Positions 9,736 through 23,014 are shown, numbered from the stretch's first letter. The stretch is 64,000 nucleotides of DNA from Psychrobacter pygoscelis (GCF_004335015.1 NZ_RQRU01000007.1:6352-70351), one strand, 5' to 3'. Translations and numbers: made by a program. Notes: generated by a model from the letters alone, not told the origin.

Positions 9736-9948
9736 TCTAAATATAGCAATGACAAAATAGACTAAACTTGCGAGCCAGAAGATCAGCACATACATACGAA
9801 TCTGTTCGGCGTTCCAATCTAGGGATACTAAGCCAATAAAAATGGAAGACTTCCAGCCTTCAATCCATTTTGCTCCGCCAAAGCCGATTATCCACCAACA
9901 ATAAGCACTATAAATCGTAAAAAGTAAGCACCAAAGCCCTAATGCCAT
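9715..9948 (-). CDS. Small two-helix membrane protein, unknown function
   Basis: I do not recognise this protein. It has about 77 residues with two hydrophobic helices (LWCLLFTIYSAYCWWIIGF and MYVLIFWLASLVYFVIAIF) separated by a short polar stretch, and ends with RPELRLI. The frame also opens at a TTG at 9960, but the ATG at 9948 is the more likely start. It is convergent with the YffB-like gene and ends in a hairpin. Confidence 0.6.
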   Translation of the reverse strand: MALGLWCLLFTIYSAYCWWIIGFGGAKWIEGWKSSIFIGLVSLDWNAEQIRMYVLIFWLASLVYFVIAIFRPELRLI

Positions 9949-10011
9949 TGTCGTTCTCAACCTTATCTAGAAAATGTTTGTTATTAACGTCAACATCAAC
10001 ATTAAATCAAG

Positions 10012-12634
<2,623 letters not shown>

Positions 12635-12767
12635 AGCTTAAGACTCCTAAAATAATGCGATTTCCTAAGTTATCCTAGTCTAAATTAATAATTATATTGT
12701 TACAATTATATAGTCTAATAATCTCATAAAGTAATGAAATATTGTTCGCTAATTTAACAGAATATAT

Positions 12768-12832
12768 TGAGTAGCTGTATTGCGTAGCTATATTAACTAG
12801 CTGTATTAAGCAACTACATTGAACAACTATGT
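12768..12832. repeat. Imperfect 13-bp tandem repeat, five units
   Basis: Five consecutive 13-base units (TGAGTAGCTGTAT, TGCGTAGCTATAT, TAACTAGCTGTAT, TAAGCAACTACAT, TGAACAACTATGT) stand in the 290-base spacer between dut and algC. The rest of the spacer is AT-rich, and I see no gene in it. Confidence 0.75.
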
Positions 12833-12924
12833 CAATTCATCCTTATCAGCATAAATCCAGCACCCCTTAATCAGCGTTGACGTTCAAAGTTAGAAGTGTT
12901 GCCGGTTAACGATGTAAGATGATA

Positions 12925-13389
12925 TCAATGACTGCCTGAATGACCAAAGCCGCCAGCACCGCGAGCACTGGTGTCGCTAAATTCATCAACAATATCAAAA
13001 CTAGGACGCATGACAGGAACGACCATGTACTGCGCCATGCGTTCAGCAGGCTGCAAAACAAAATCGCTGTCACTGCGATTCCAGATACTCACCATCAGCT
13101 CACCTTGATAATCGGCATCAATAAGACCAACTAAGTTGCCTAGCACAATACCATGCTTATGACCGAGACCTGAGCGTGGTAAGATCAGTCCAGCGTAATT
13201 TGGGTCAGCGATATAGATAGCAATCCCAGTACCGATTAGCTGTGTCTCGCCCGCTTTGATGGTAATGGCCTCATCGATACAAGCGCGAAGATCAATACCA
13301 GCGGAGCCATCAGTGGCGCGCGTAGGCATTGGGAAGTCAGGGTGCGAGCCAATTTTAGGGTTTAAGATTTTGACCTGAACGGAATTCAT
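12925..13389 (-). CDS. dut: Deoxyuridine 5'-triphosphate nucleotidohydrolase
   Basis: dUTPase hydrolyses dUTP to dUMP, keeping uracil out of DNA and supplying the thymidylate precursor. All five trimeric-dUTPase motifs are visible in order: [40 protein letters not shown] and the Gly-rich C-terminal arm [10 protein letters not shown]. The length of 154 residues is normal. It stands upstream of algC and argB as in Pseudomonas. Confidence 0.97.
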   Translation of the reverse strand: MNSVQVKILNPKIGSHPDFPMPTRATDGSAGIDLRACIDEAITIKAGETQLIGTGIAIYIADPNYAGLILPRSGLGHKHGIVLGNLVGLIDADYQGELMVSIWNRSDSDFVLQPAERMAQYMVVPVMRPSFDIVDEFSDTSARGAGGFGHSGSH

Positions 13390-13577
13390 AAGCTGTCCAA
13401 TTAAGTTATTTGATGATTTATATACAATAGTTTAGCTGACAAGTTCGCTTAACGAAGGGTACAAAGATAGATGGCTATTAGTAAAATACAAGGAGGTTAT
13501 AAAGTACTGTTATACAGGTCCTAGCATATAAGTACATATGATTTATAAAGAGTAACACAGTGAATAAATACTGCGCT

Positions 13578-14963
13578 TTATAAAATTAACAAACTTGCCA
13601 ATCCGAGGAATGATAAAAAGCCAATAATATCAGTCACTGTCGTCAAGATGACAGAAGCCGATAATGCCGGATCAATATTCATACGTTTGAGAATTAGTGG
13701 TATAGCGATGCCAGAAGTATTGGCCACGGTCATGTTTATGGCGATAGCGCAGCCAATCACTAGGCTAATCATTAGGTCGTGGAACCAAACCTGAGCAATA
13801 GCGGCCATAATAAATGCCCAAATAATGCCATTAATAGCGCCAACCCACAGCTCTTTGTTAAAGAGCCACCAACGGTTAGAGCCACCAATCTGCCCCATAG
13901 CCAGACCACGAATTACGACAGTCAAAGTCTGACTACCAGCGATACCACCCATACTAGCGACCACCGGCATAAGCACGGCTAAGGCGACAACTTTTGATAA
14001 TACGGCTTCAAACTGCCCGATGACGGCGGCAGCCAATAGCGCAGTACCTAAGTTAATGCCGAGCCACACGCTTCTACTTTTAGCACTGGTAAGAATAGGG
14101 GCAAATAGCTCTTCGTCATCGCTGACCCCTGCTAAGTGCTTCATAGTACTATCGACGTCGTCTTGAATAATCTCCATGATGTCTTCAGCATTAAGTTGCC
14201 CGACCAGCTCTCCATGCGCATTGATAATCGGGGCAAAACGAATGTCTTCTGAGCGAAAGACAGAGGCAGCATCTTGAATATCCATGCGATCATTAATGGT
14301 AACGGCAGGATCAATAAGGTCTGTGACTAAGGTTGTTTGTGGGTGTTTAATAAGATCGACCAAGCTGAGTAGCCCTAGCAGCTGCTGACTCTTATCGACA
14401 ACTAATAGCTCTTGGCTCTGATCATCGAGTAAGTCTTCATCAAGGCGCAGCCAATCTTGAACTTCAGCAAGCGAGATATCATCATGAATCTGAATGATAT
14501 CTGGGTCCATATAGCTACCGACTTCCCAGTCCTCATAAGTATTGAGCTGATTGACTTGCAGGCGGACGTCTTCATCTAAAGTCGCCATAACCTTGGAGCG
14601 GACACGCTCAGAGACAGTATCCAAAATCTCTGAGATATCTTGAGCATCTAGATCCTGAGTCAGTACTGAGATCTCTTTGGACGAGATATTGCGCATGAGC
14701 GGCTGACGAATCTCATCTTCGACCTCTGCCAGTACCTCACCTTTGATATCTGTCGGTACTAGCGACCAAATAAACTGCCTGTCATCGCTCGGGAAAGACT
14801 CAAGAAGGTTGGCAATCTCATACTCAGACTGCTCTGCCAAGAATTCGGTAATAGCAGTGGTATCTTGCTCAGACACCAAGGTCTGCAAGTAAATGAGCTT
14901 GTCTTCCACGCTATAGGTGGCTGAATTAGGACTAGAGTGAGGTGGCGTTTGAGCTGATGTCAT
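13578..14963 (-). CDS. mgtE: MgtE-type magnesium transporter
   Basis: MgtE is a magnesium-gated channel of the inner membrane. The N-terminal helical MgtE-N domain (about 20-135) is followed by a pair of CBS domains (about 140-265) and five membrane helices in the last 150 residues, including the segment LAVLMPVVASMGGIAGSQTL. The length of 461 is typical. The gene stands alone between dut and rep. Confidence 0.93.
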   Translation of the reverse strand: MTSAQTPPHSSPNSATYSVEDKLIYLQTLVSEQDTTAITEFLAEQSEYEIANLLESFPSDDRQFIWSLVPTDIKGEVLAEVEDEIRQPLMRNISSKEISVLTQDLDAQDISEILDTVSERVRSKVMATLDEDVRLQVNQLNTYEDWEVGSYMDPDIIQIHDDISLAEVQDWLRLDEDLLDDQSQELLVVDKSQQLLGLLSLVDLIKHPQTTLVTDLIDPAVTINDRMDIQDAASVFRSEDIRFAPIINAHGELVGQLNAEDIMEIIQDDVDSTMKHLAGVSDDEELFAPILTSAKSRSVWLGINLGTALLAAAVIGQFEAVLSKVVALAVLMPVVASMGGIAGSQTLTVVIRGLAMGQIGGSNRWWLFNKELWVGAINGIIWAFIMAAIAQVWFHDLMISLVIGCAIAINMTVANTSGIAIPLILKRMNIDPALSASVILTTVTDIIGFLSFLGLASLLIL

Positions 14964-15095
14964 TAATTATGGATCCAAGGGTATATAAGGCATAGAGTAT
15001 GTCACCCAACATATAGCGGTGACAAATAAGAGATAATGAAAAGTATGATGAGCATTCAGACTAACCAGACAGTGGCTTAAGCCTGAATTTGACCG

Positions 15096-17126
15096 TTAGC
15101 GCTTTAACAAGGCACGAATATTGGCCAGATACTCATCTGCGACCTTTTCTGGGTCTTTTTGCGCTTGTTTTTTCTTGCGTTTAGCGGGCCAGTCCAGATG
15201 CTCTTCTGGAAGTTCTTCTAAAAATCGGCTTTCGGTCGTTGGGCGCATCTGCCCACCGGCTCGGCGTTGGGCGGCTAGGGTTAAAGTTAGCTCACGACGA
15301 GCGCGCGTGATACCCACGTACATAAGGCGGCGTTCCTCTTCTACCGTCTCGGACATTATCGAGTTGCGATGCGGCAATAGCTCTTCTTCTAACCCCATAA
15401 TATAGACGTTGTTGAACTCCAAGCCTTTTGCCGCGTGCAGGGTCATCAGGTTGACCTTATTGGTATTCTCTTCTTCTTGCTGCTGCTCAAGCATGTCAAG
15501 GAGTACCAGCTTTCGGATAACGGCTTCGATATTGCGGTCTTCATCTTCTTCAGCGCGATTGATTAGCGACTGAATACTACTATAGAGCATCTCAATATTG
15601 TCGATCCGATTCTTCTCTTGTTGCGGGGTCTTAGCTTCGCTTTTAACGACGTCGATATAGCCGGTTTCATCTACCATCTGACGGACGATAGGCATGGGGT
15701 CTGGCTGCTGATCAAGCTCCCGAGTATAGTGCTCAATAAACTCGCCAAACTCTTTTAACGTACCGTGCGCTTTACTAGGCAGTACATGGCTAAGGCCACC
15801 GTGGGTACAAGAGGCAAGTAGAGAGATATTATGCTCTTGAGCAAATAGGCCGAGTTTTTCTAATGTCGCAGGCCCCATGCCACGTTTAGGCGTATTGATA
15901 ATACGTAAGAAGGCACTGTCATCTTCTGGGTTTAAGATCAGACGCAGATAGCCCATGATATCTTTAATTTCGCTACGGGCAAAGAATGATTGACCACCAG
16001 ATAGCTTATAAGGTACTTGCAATTGACGCAGCTGCGCCTCTAACATTCGTGCCTGAAAGTTACTGCGGTAGAGGACAGCGTAGTCTTCCCAATCATTGCC
16101 GTAGCGTAGCTTATGAGTCACGATCTCTTTGGCGACGCGCTCGGCCTCATCATCATCGTTGCGGCAATTAATAATACGGATTTTCTCGCCTTCGCCTTTA
16201 TCTGACCACAGCGCTTTTTCAAATAAGTGCTCGTTGTTTCTAATGACCATGTTCGCTGCGTTCAAGATGCGACTGGTCGAACGGTAGTTTTGCTCAAGTT
16301 TGACCACCTTAAGCTTGGGGTAGTCCTCTTTAAGCAGCGCCATATTTTCTGGTTTGGCCCCGCGCCAAGCGTAGATTGACTGATCGTCATCACCCACGAC
16401 GGTGAAGCGCCCCTGAACACCGACCACCAGCTTGATAAGCTCGTACTGGGCAGTATTGGTATCTTGATATTCATCGACCAGCAAGTAGCGAATGCGGTTT
16501 TGCCACTTGTCACGCAGTTGGGTATTGTCGCGCAGTATCTTGGCAGGCAACACGATTAGATCGTCAAAGTCCACCGCATTGTAAGCACGTAAGTTACGCT
16601 CATATAGGGCGTATAACGTCGCAAATATCATGTCTTCTGGATCTTCTAGAGTCTCCATGGCTTTGTCTGGCTCAACGAGATCATTTTTCCAATCCGATAT
16701 CATTTTGATGGCTTTGCCGACCAGCTCGCGGCTTTCAGCGCCCGATAGATTGTCGCGCATCATCAGCTCCATCAATAGTCGCTTACTGTCATCGGCGTCC
16801 ATGATAGAGAAGTTGCCCTTAAGCGGCGTGTGCAATAACTCATAGCGCAAAAACTGCAAACCAAACTGGTGAAAAGTCGAGACGGTTAGGCCTCGCGTCT
16901 TTTCGCTCGGCAGCAGCTTACTCACTCGAGCCTTCATCTCGCGTGCGGCTTTATTGGTAAAGGTTACCGCTGTGATACGCTCAGCTGGCATATCGCATTG
17001 CTCAATAAGGTAGGCGATCTTTTGGGTGATGACCGAGGTTTTACCAGAGCCTGCACCTGCCAAGACGAGAAGGGGACCTGACACATAAGTCATGGCCTCT
17101 TGTTGTTTGGGGTTTAATTGGCTCAT
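15096..17126 (-). CDS. rep: ATP-dependent DNA helicase Rep
   Basis: Rep is a 3'-5' superfamily 1 helicase that helps restart and clear replication forks. The start MSQLNPKQQEAMTYV and the overall length (676; E. coli Rep 673) distinguish it from UvrD (about 720). Motif I is GAGSGKTS (about 22-29), motif II LVDEYQDTN, motif III VGDDDQSIYAWRGA, motif IV QNYRSTSRIL and motif V LMTLHAAKGLEF. Expressed alone in reverse orientation to ompW. Confidence 0.94.
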   Translation of the reverse strand: MSQLNPKQQEAMTYVSGPLLVLAGAGSGKTSVITQKIAYLIEQCDMPAERITAVTFTNKAAREMKARVSKLLPSEKTRGLTVSTFHQFGLQFLRYELLHTPLKGNFSIMDADDSKRLLMELMMRDNLSGAESRELVGKAIKMISDWKNDLVEPDKAMETLEDPEDMIFATLYALYERNLRAYNAVDFDDLIVLPAKILRDNTQLRDKWQNRIRYLLVDEYQDTNTAQYELIKLVVGVQGRFTVVGDDDQSIYAWRGAKPENMALLKEDYPKLKVVKLEQNYRSTSRILNAANMVIRNNEHLFEKALWSDKGEGEKIRIINCRNDDDEAERVAKEIVTHKLRYGNDWEDYAVLYRSNFQARMLEAQLRQLQVPYKLSGGQSFFARSEIKDIMGYLRLILNPEDDSAFLRIINTPKRGMGPATLEKLGLFAQEHNISLLASCTHGGLSHVLPSKAHGTLKEFGEFIEHYTRELDQQPDPMPIVRQMVDETGYIDVVKSEAKTPQQEKNRIDNIEMLYSSIQSLINRAEEDEDRNIEAVIRKLVLLDMLEQQQEEENTNKVNLMTLHAAKGLEFNNVYIMGLEEELLPHRNSIMSETVEEERRLMYVGITRARRELTLTLAAQRRAGGQMRPTTESRFLEELPEEHLDWPAKRKKKQAQKDPEKVADEYLANIRALLKR

Positions 17127-17511
17127 GGCGCTACCTTTTTATGATAAAAGCTATTAATAAAAATCATGGCTTATTATAGGGGGTGCTAGGTAAATAACAA
17201 CCGTCTAAGCACAGATAAAGTCATCAAGGCTATAACCATAGTGAGAATTATTTTGACTGATGGGTAGACAAAAGCCATCGGCAAAACCTTACTAATTATG
17301 TGGCTTTTTACTATAATGAAAGTCGTGGGTAAGGTTGCTGCAATAAAGCCGTAAGATGCCACGAGGTTATTATTGAGCTGTTCTATATTTCGTAGTTATT
17401 CCCAAGCGTCACGCTATAAAGAGCGAAGTGATTTTAAAGAACTTTACCATACCCTAATGCTGTTCTCTTTAGAGCAGTGCTGTTATTTCATAGTGAAGAA
17501 TTGAGGATATT
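17127..17511. other. Divergent promoter region of rep and ompW
   Basis: No gene is visible. A TATAAT near 17311 with TTACTA 17 bases before it could serve ompW. An AAAAGCCA/TGGCTTTT inverted repeat with a loop of about 25 bases lies at about 17267-17306. Neither has further support. Confidence 0.35.
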
Positions 17512-18147
17512 ATGATGAAACGTCAAGCACTACTACTCGCTGCGGCGACTGCTTGTTCAGCGACTTTTATGGCTCCTGCACTGGCAGCACCAGCTGGCTC
17601 ATGGACCGTAGGTGTCGGAGCAGGTTACGTGATGCCAGCAGATGATAATGGCAAATTGGCTAACGATACTTTAAGCGTTGATGTGGATGAAGATGTTCGT
17701 CCAACAGTTACTGGAGAGTATTTCTTTGCAGATAATGTCGGTGTTGAAGTATTAGCAGCCTTACCTTTTCATCATGACATCTCGCTAAAAAATGCTGAAG
17801 GCGCGACTATTGATGCTAAAACTCAGCATCTACCACCAACAGTATCTTTGCAATATCATTTTGATAATGTAAACACGATGGTTAAGCCATTCGTCGGTAT
17901 TGGTGCTAACTACACCACCTTCTTTAAAGAGCGTATCTACCTGAATGACGCTGATTTAAAAATCAAAGATAGCTTTGGCGTGGCAGGTCATGTTGGTGTA
18001 GATTTCCCAATCGCTGAGCGTGATGCAGTCCGTGTCGATGCTCGTTATATCGATATCGAGCCTGATGTCGAGCTAAATGGTAACAAGATTGGTACTGCTG
18101 AAATCAACCCATGGGTATTTGGTGTGTCTTATATCAAGAGCTTCTAG
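17512..18147 (+). CDS. ompW: OmpW-family outer-membrane protein
   Basis: OmpW forms a small eight-stranded beta-barrel for hydrophobic molecules. A signal peptide (about 1-25, ending PALA before APAGS) is followed by WTVGVGAGYVMPADD, a central YHFDNVNTMVKPFVGIGANYT typical of the family (VKPFVGIGANYT seen here), and the C-terminal FGVSYIKSF ending in Phe as outer-membrane proteins do. Length 211. GAGG stands 5 bases before the first of two ATG codons. A strong terminator follows. Confidence 0.93.
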   Translation: MMKRQALLLAAATACSATFMAPALAAPAGSWTVGVGAGYVMPADDNGKLANDTLSVDVDEDVRPTVTGEYFFADNVGVEVLAALPFHHDISLKNAEGATIDAKTQHLPPTVSLQYHFDNVNTMVKPFVGIGANYTTFFKERIYLNDADLKIKDSFGVAGHVGVDFPIAERDAVRVDARYIDIEPDVELNGNKIGTAEINPWVFGVSYIKSF

Positions 18148-18171
18148 TTTAATAGTCAGCTTCGATATATT

Positions 18172-18198
18172 AAAAAGCCAGCAATTGCTGGCTTTTTT
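18172..18198 (+). terminator. Rho-independent terminator of ompW
   Basis: AAAAAGCCAGCA/TGCTGGCTTTTTT forms a near-perfect stem followed by a T run 25 bases after the ompW stop. Confidence 0.85.
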
Positions 18199-18296
18199 AT
18201 TGATTTTAATACACCCTCTAAATGGCGTCATTGCAAAATTTAGTTTGTCTGGGCGGTAATAGTGCTATCGCCCAACCCATAATGCTAAACGAATGC

Positions 18297-18834
18297 TCAC
18301 CAGAGTTGTCGATACCTTTGTTTGTTAGGTAAGACTGTCAGCTTATACGCACGGTAGCGTTTGCGGTCGTGAAGGACTAAAAAGTGTAAGAAGGCACTGC
18401 TAAAGATAATACTACTCAAGGTAATGAGCAAATTCACAATCATGACTGCTGTTTAATGGAACACAACGGCGGGTCGATGATTAATTTTCTAAATAAAAGT
18501 ACGACAATTGATAAAAAGACAATATCAATAATAATCACCATATAATTGCGCGTAGTGGCAAGACTGATCCAGCCTTTAGTTGATACCCACCAACGCATGA
18601 TTGGCAGCAGCACACAAGTATCAGCACACACCAACGTAGATAGTAACTAATAAGCTGTAAAGCAAGCTTGGTGTTAGCACCTTTAAGGTCTGCGGCATGG
18701 TCGTTATTTAGCAGGTTGCGCCATTCCCTGTCGCCTGATCTGTATCAGTCTCATATACCGTCATGACCATTACTGGTAGCCCAATTCTAGTATCAAAGCA
18801 AATAACGGCGCCAGTTAAGGCGAGAACAAATATA
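18297..18834 (-). pseudogene. Decayed membrane-protein locus with two small overlapping frames
   Basis: On the minus strand this region gives plausible membrane-protein sequence, but split over frames. A hydrophobic stretch (FIFVLALTGAVICF) ends at a stop near 18712. Another frame then gives WRNLLNNDHAADLKG and LISYYLRWCVLILV. A third frame (18440-18634, TTG start) gives MRWWVSTKGW and a helix MVIIIDIVFLSIVVLLF. Its stop overlaps by four bases (ATGA) the start of a 48-residue frame at 18297-18443 beginning MIVNLLITLSSIIFSS. I recognise no family. Frame-shifted remains of a membrane-protein gene are the simplest reading, but the last two frames could be a real pair of tiny membrane peptides. 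Confidence 0.35.
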
Positions 18835-18930
18835 AAAAAGTCTCAAATACCCTCATCAAAAAGTCAGCTCACCACATAAGCTATCTTTGTCCAACTCATC
18901 AAATAGATAACCATTTATATCGATTTATCA

Positions 18931-18968
18931 TAAAAATCGCTGTCTTAATTGATATTAAGACAGCGATT
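18931..18968 (-). terminator. Rho-independent terminator of hemB
   Basis: A perfect 15-bp stem (AATCGCTGTCTTAAT with its complement) and a 4-base loop, followed on the minus strand by a T run, 68 bases beyond the hemB stop. Confidence 0.85.
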
Positions 18969-19035
18969 AAACAGCCATAAGTTAGTTTAGAGTCGTCTGA
19001 GTATTAGCAAACTATTTAAAGGTTGATGTTAACTC

Positions 19036-20058
<1,023 letters not shown>

Positions 20059-20183
20059 CTAAATTTTAGAATAAGATGCTAGCAGATGAATGAAACAGAT
20101 GGGACATTTTTATAATAAAACCAACCCAATAATAACGATTGATAGTGAATGACTTGTTGTTAACAACTACAGTTTAAGGGTAT

Positions 20184-20237
20184 CAAATACCTTAATAGGT
20201 CAAATACTTTAATAGGTAAGGTCTATTAAGGTATTTA
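20184..20237. repeat. 17-bp tandem repeat with an inverted third copy, between hemB and the thioesterase gene
   Basis: CAAATACCTTAATAGGT (20184-20200) is followed directly by CAAATACTTTAATAGGT (20201-20217). CTATTAAGGTATTT (20223-20236) is an exact 14-base inverse of the first. A T7 run follows at about 20245. It lies in the 336-base divergent spacer that must hold both promoters; no gene is seen there. It could be an operator or an attenuator. Confidence 0.6.
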
Positions 20238-20376
20238 ATACTAGGTTTTTTTGAGTATTCCAACAGGCCTCAACCCAGCTTATCAGTACTCAACCAGACT
20301 TATGTATGCTGAGATGAAAATAAAACAGTAGGCTGTGTTAAAATTACGCCTTGTATTATAACTCAAGGAAGAATGT

Positions 20377-21006
20377 ATGACGATTCACGATTCCTTTTCA
20401 AAGGCGACGCTCCATTCTGAAGAGAATGTCAGTACCCCAAATGAGACTGACAATCAGCATTATGAAGATGAAAATGAGCACTCAGCTCTTATGAATGAGG
20501 AAGAATTCACTCAATTCGCTATTGAAGAAGAAAAAACACACTCTGGCAAGGATGAGCATCAATTACGCTTTGATCAAGTGGGTAAGCGACTGGTTAGGGC
20601 ATTTAATAATAGTCCCTACCTTAAACTTAATAAGATGGAAATGCGCTTTGATGGGGAGCAGATTCGTTGCTACCTAGATGCTAGAGAGGATCTGATTGGC
20701 AATGTCAATTTTAGTATTCTCCACGGCGGGGTAGCAGCGACTATGCTAGATAGCGTCGGCGGTATCGTAGCGATGCTCGAAATTTATCGCCGCAATCAAG
20801 GTAGCTTGATGAATCAGTTCAAAAAAATCAGCCGTTTAGCCACTGTAGACTTGCGCATTGACTATCTGTCTCCTGGCCGTGGTAAGCAGTTTATTGCTAG
20901 TGGCGAAGTCGTGCGCTTGGGGCGTAAAGGCGCGACAGTGCAGATGAAAATGGTCAATGATGAAGGTAGGACTATCGCTATGGGAGTTGCTAGCTTTGCC
21001 TTTTAA
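20377..21006 (+). CDS. YigI-like hotdog-fold acyl-CoA thioesterase
   Basis: This PaaI-type hotdog protein most resembles E. coli YigI, reported to hydrolyse acyl-CoA. Shared marks are NFSILHGGVAATMLD (active-site HGG), a region ending in KISRLATVDLRIDYLSPGRG, and the closing strand GVASFAF. The first 50-55 residues form a very acidic, polar extension absent from YigI (155 residues there, 209 here). AAGGAAG precedes the ATG. A terminator follows at 21074. Confidence 0.8.
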   Translation: MTIHDSFSKATLHSEENVSTPNETDNQHYEDENEHSALMNEEEFTQFAIEEEKTHSGKDEHQLRFDQVGKRLVRAFNNSPYLKLNKMEMRFDGEQIRCYLDAREDLIGNVNFSILHGGVAATMLDSVGGIVAMLEIYRRNQGSLMNQFKKISRLATVDLRIDYLSPGRGKQFIASGEVVRLGRKGATVQMKMVNDEGRTIAMGVASFAF

Positions 21007-21073
21007 CGCTGCTTAGTACGCTAATAAAAACTCTACGTTGCAGTAGAGGTTATTTTGACCACCCCTAGCAGCT

Positions 21074-21110
21074 AAAAGCCTAAGCCGATATCATCGGCTT
21101 GGGCTTTTTT
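21074..21110 (+). terminator. Terminator of the thioesterase gene
   Basis: AGCCTAAGCCGAT/ATCGGCTTGGGCT stem with a 3-base loop and a T6 run. It lies between the convergent thioesterase and outer-membrane factor genes. Confidence 0.8.
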
Positions 21111-21130
21111 AATGGCGCTAGGATATGGGG

Positions 21131-23014
21131 CTACGGTTGATTATTGGTTTTTGGTTGATTACTGGTATTTGGGACAGCATCTGGCGTCACTGGCAGCTCC
21201 TCCACAGGCACATCTTCAGCATAGATGCCTACGGCAGCATCGGCATTGCCGTCGTTATCGATATCGACAATATCAGTCGGCTTAAAGCCAGTAACCTCAG
21301 CGGGTTGCTCTTGAATGATGGCGGCCACTTCTTGCGGCGTAGCAATTCGGGCAGAGCCTGCCGCATCAATAGCGCGCTCAGCTTTTGCCTCTGGAGAGCG
21401 TGCTGGTAGGTTAACAAGATCGACGATATTACTGTGCTCTGACACAGGGATAACAGTGCCCTCGACCAAGTTAGCACCGCCGCCCAATACTTGATATAGC
21501 TCAACTTGGCTAATTACTTTAGCTTGCTCAAGCTCCAAGATGCTCTGCTGCGCTGCAAACTTCGAGCGCTCAGCGTCTAAGACATCTAGATAATTGGACA
21601 AGCCCGCTCTAAAGCGTGCTTGTGCAATCTGGTAGGTCTGATCAAAATTGTCTTGAAGCTTATATTGCGAGTCAAGTTGTAAGTCTAAGGTTGCACGATT
21701 GGCAAGCACATCGGCGACTTCTTTAAAAGCGGTCTGGATAGACTTCTCATAGCGATTGAGTGCCTGCTCTTGTTCTACTTTAGCCACTTCATAGTTGGCA
21801 TCTAGCTGACCGGCATCAAAAATAGGCACGCTAATAGAGGGGCCAAATGACCAACCCACTGCGCTATTTTTGAATAAGTTCTCCAGATCGCTACTGGCCG
21901 CACCAACGCGGCCTGTCAGACTAATAGAGGGAAAATAAGCCGCACGTGCGACATCAATATTGGCACCGGCCGCTTTAAGTAAGTACTCTGCTTGTAGCAC
22001 ATCAGGGCGATAGCGCAGCAGCTCGCTTGGAAGTCCAACATTGAAAGCACCTTGAATATTAGTAATGTTAGACACCGCGGTTTGCGGTATCAGCTGCTGT
22101 GGTACTGGGGCGCCAATGAGGTACTGAAGGGCAGTCAGCGCTTTATCGATATTTTGCTGAGCGCGGTAAACGGCAATCTTAGCATTCTCAAGTGATGCCT
22201 CGGCTTGCAGGGTAGGGAGCTTAGGATCAATCCCTGCCTCAAAGCGCTTTTGCGCGATGAATAATGACTGCGCGCGGCTGTCTACGGTGGCCCGGGCCAG
22301 CGCCAGCTGTGCCATGCTATAGCTTAAGTTGGTATAGCTTTGTGCAATATTACTAATTAAGCTAATCTGAGCTGAATCCTTCGCGGCAGAAGTTGCCAGA
22401 TAGTTCTGTAGAGCTTGGTCTTTTAGGCTGGATATCTTACCCCAAAAGTCAAACTCGTAACTGGCCATACCTAGATTGACGCTATAGCCGCTACTTGGAT
22501 TTTTATCTATCGCATTATTGGCAGAGCGTTCATAACCAGCGCTACCATTAATCGTCGGTACATCGCGAATATCAGCGATTTGATATTGAGCTCGCGCTCT
22601 TTTAATCGCTAATACTGCATTCTCTAAGTCTTTATTATTCTTAAGACCTAACGCTATTAGCGCCTTGAGACGATCATCACTGTAAAACTCCTGCCAACGC
22701 GCAGCCGCAATACTAGGCATCTGCGGCGTACTAACGGTATCTTTGTCACTGACTTGATAAGGCTGATTGATAGGCACATTTGGCTGGGCCAATACTGGCT
22801 GAGAGTCTACCTTTGGGATTGTTTGGCATGCGGCCATACTTATGGACAATGTTGACAGCACCACTAGCTTACCGTAGCGCTGACTCTTAGATAGCCGTGA
22901 GGACATCTTAATATAAGACTGCTCGCTCGATAGTGGCTCTATGCGTCCCTTACGTCCTAAATATGACGGTGTCAGTTTAGATATTGGTTTGGCAAATTTT
23001 AATCGAAAACTCAT
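21131..23014 (-). CDS. RND efflux outer-membrane factor (OprM/NodT family) with C-terminal tail
   Basis: This TolC-like lipoprotein channel forms the exit duct of the RND pump encoded by the two preceding genes. The lipobox MAAC gives Cys63 from this start, or Cys27 if Met37 is used. The first ATG overlaps the acrB stop (ATGA) and has GGAG 9 bases before it, so I keep it. The two repeated OEP domains follow, with LPSELLRYRPDVLQAEYLL and RFRAGLSNYLDVLDAER. After the usual end, about 90 extra residues follow, including DIDNDGNADAAVG (from 584), a calcium-loop-like motif, and a Pro/Asn-rich end. At 627 residues it is far longer than OprM (about 485). Confidence 0.88.
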   Translation of the reverse strand: MSFRLKFAKPISKLTPSYLGRKGRIEPLSSEQSYIKMSSRLSKSQRYGKLVVLSTLSISMAACQTIPKVDSQPVLAQPNVPINQPYQVSDKDTVSTPQMPSIAAARWQEFYSDDRLKALIALGLKNNKDLENAVLAIKRARAQYQIADIRDVPTINGSAGYERSANNAIDKNPSSGYSVNLGMASYEFDFWGKISSLKDQALQNYLATSAAKDSAQISLISNIAQSYTNLSYSMAQLALARATVDSRAQSLFIAQKRFEAGIDPKLPTLQAEASLENAKIAVYRAQQNIDKALTALQYLIGAPVPQQLIPQTAVSNITNIQGAFNVGLPSELLRYRPDVLQAEYLLKAAGANIDVARAAYFPSISLTGRVGAASSDLENLFKNSAVGWSFGPSISVPIFDAGQLDANYEVAKVEQEQALNRYEKSIQTAFKEVADVLANRATLDLQLDSQYKLQDNFDQTYQIAQARFRAGLSNYLDVLDAERSKFAAQQSILELEQAKVISQVELYQVLGGGANLVEGTVIPVSEHSNIVDLVNLPARSPEAKAERAIDAAGSARIATPQEVAAIIQEQPAEVTGFKPTDIVDIDNDGNADAAVGIYAEDVPVEELPVTPDAVPNTSNQPKTNNQP

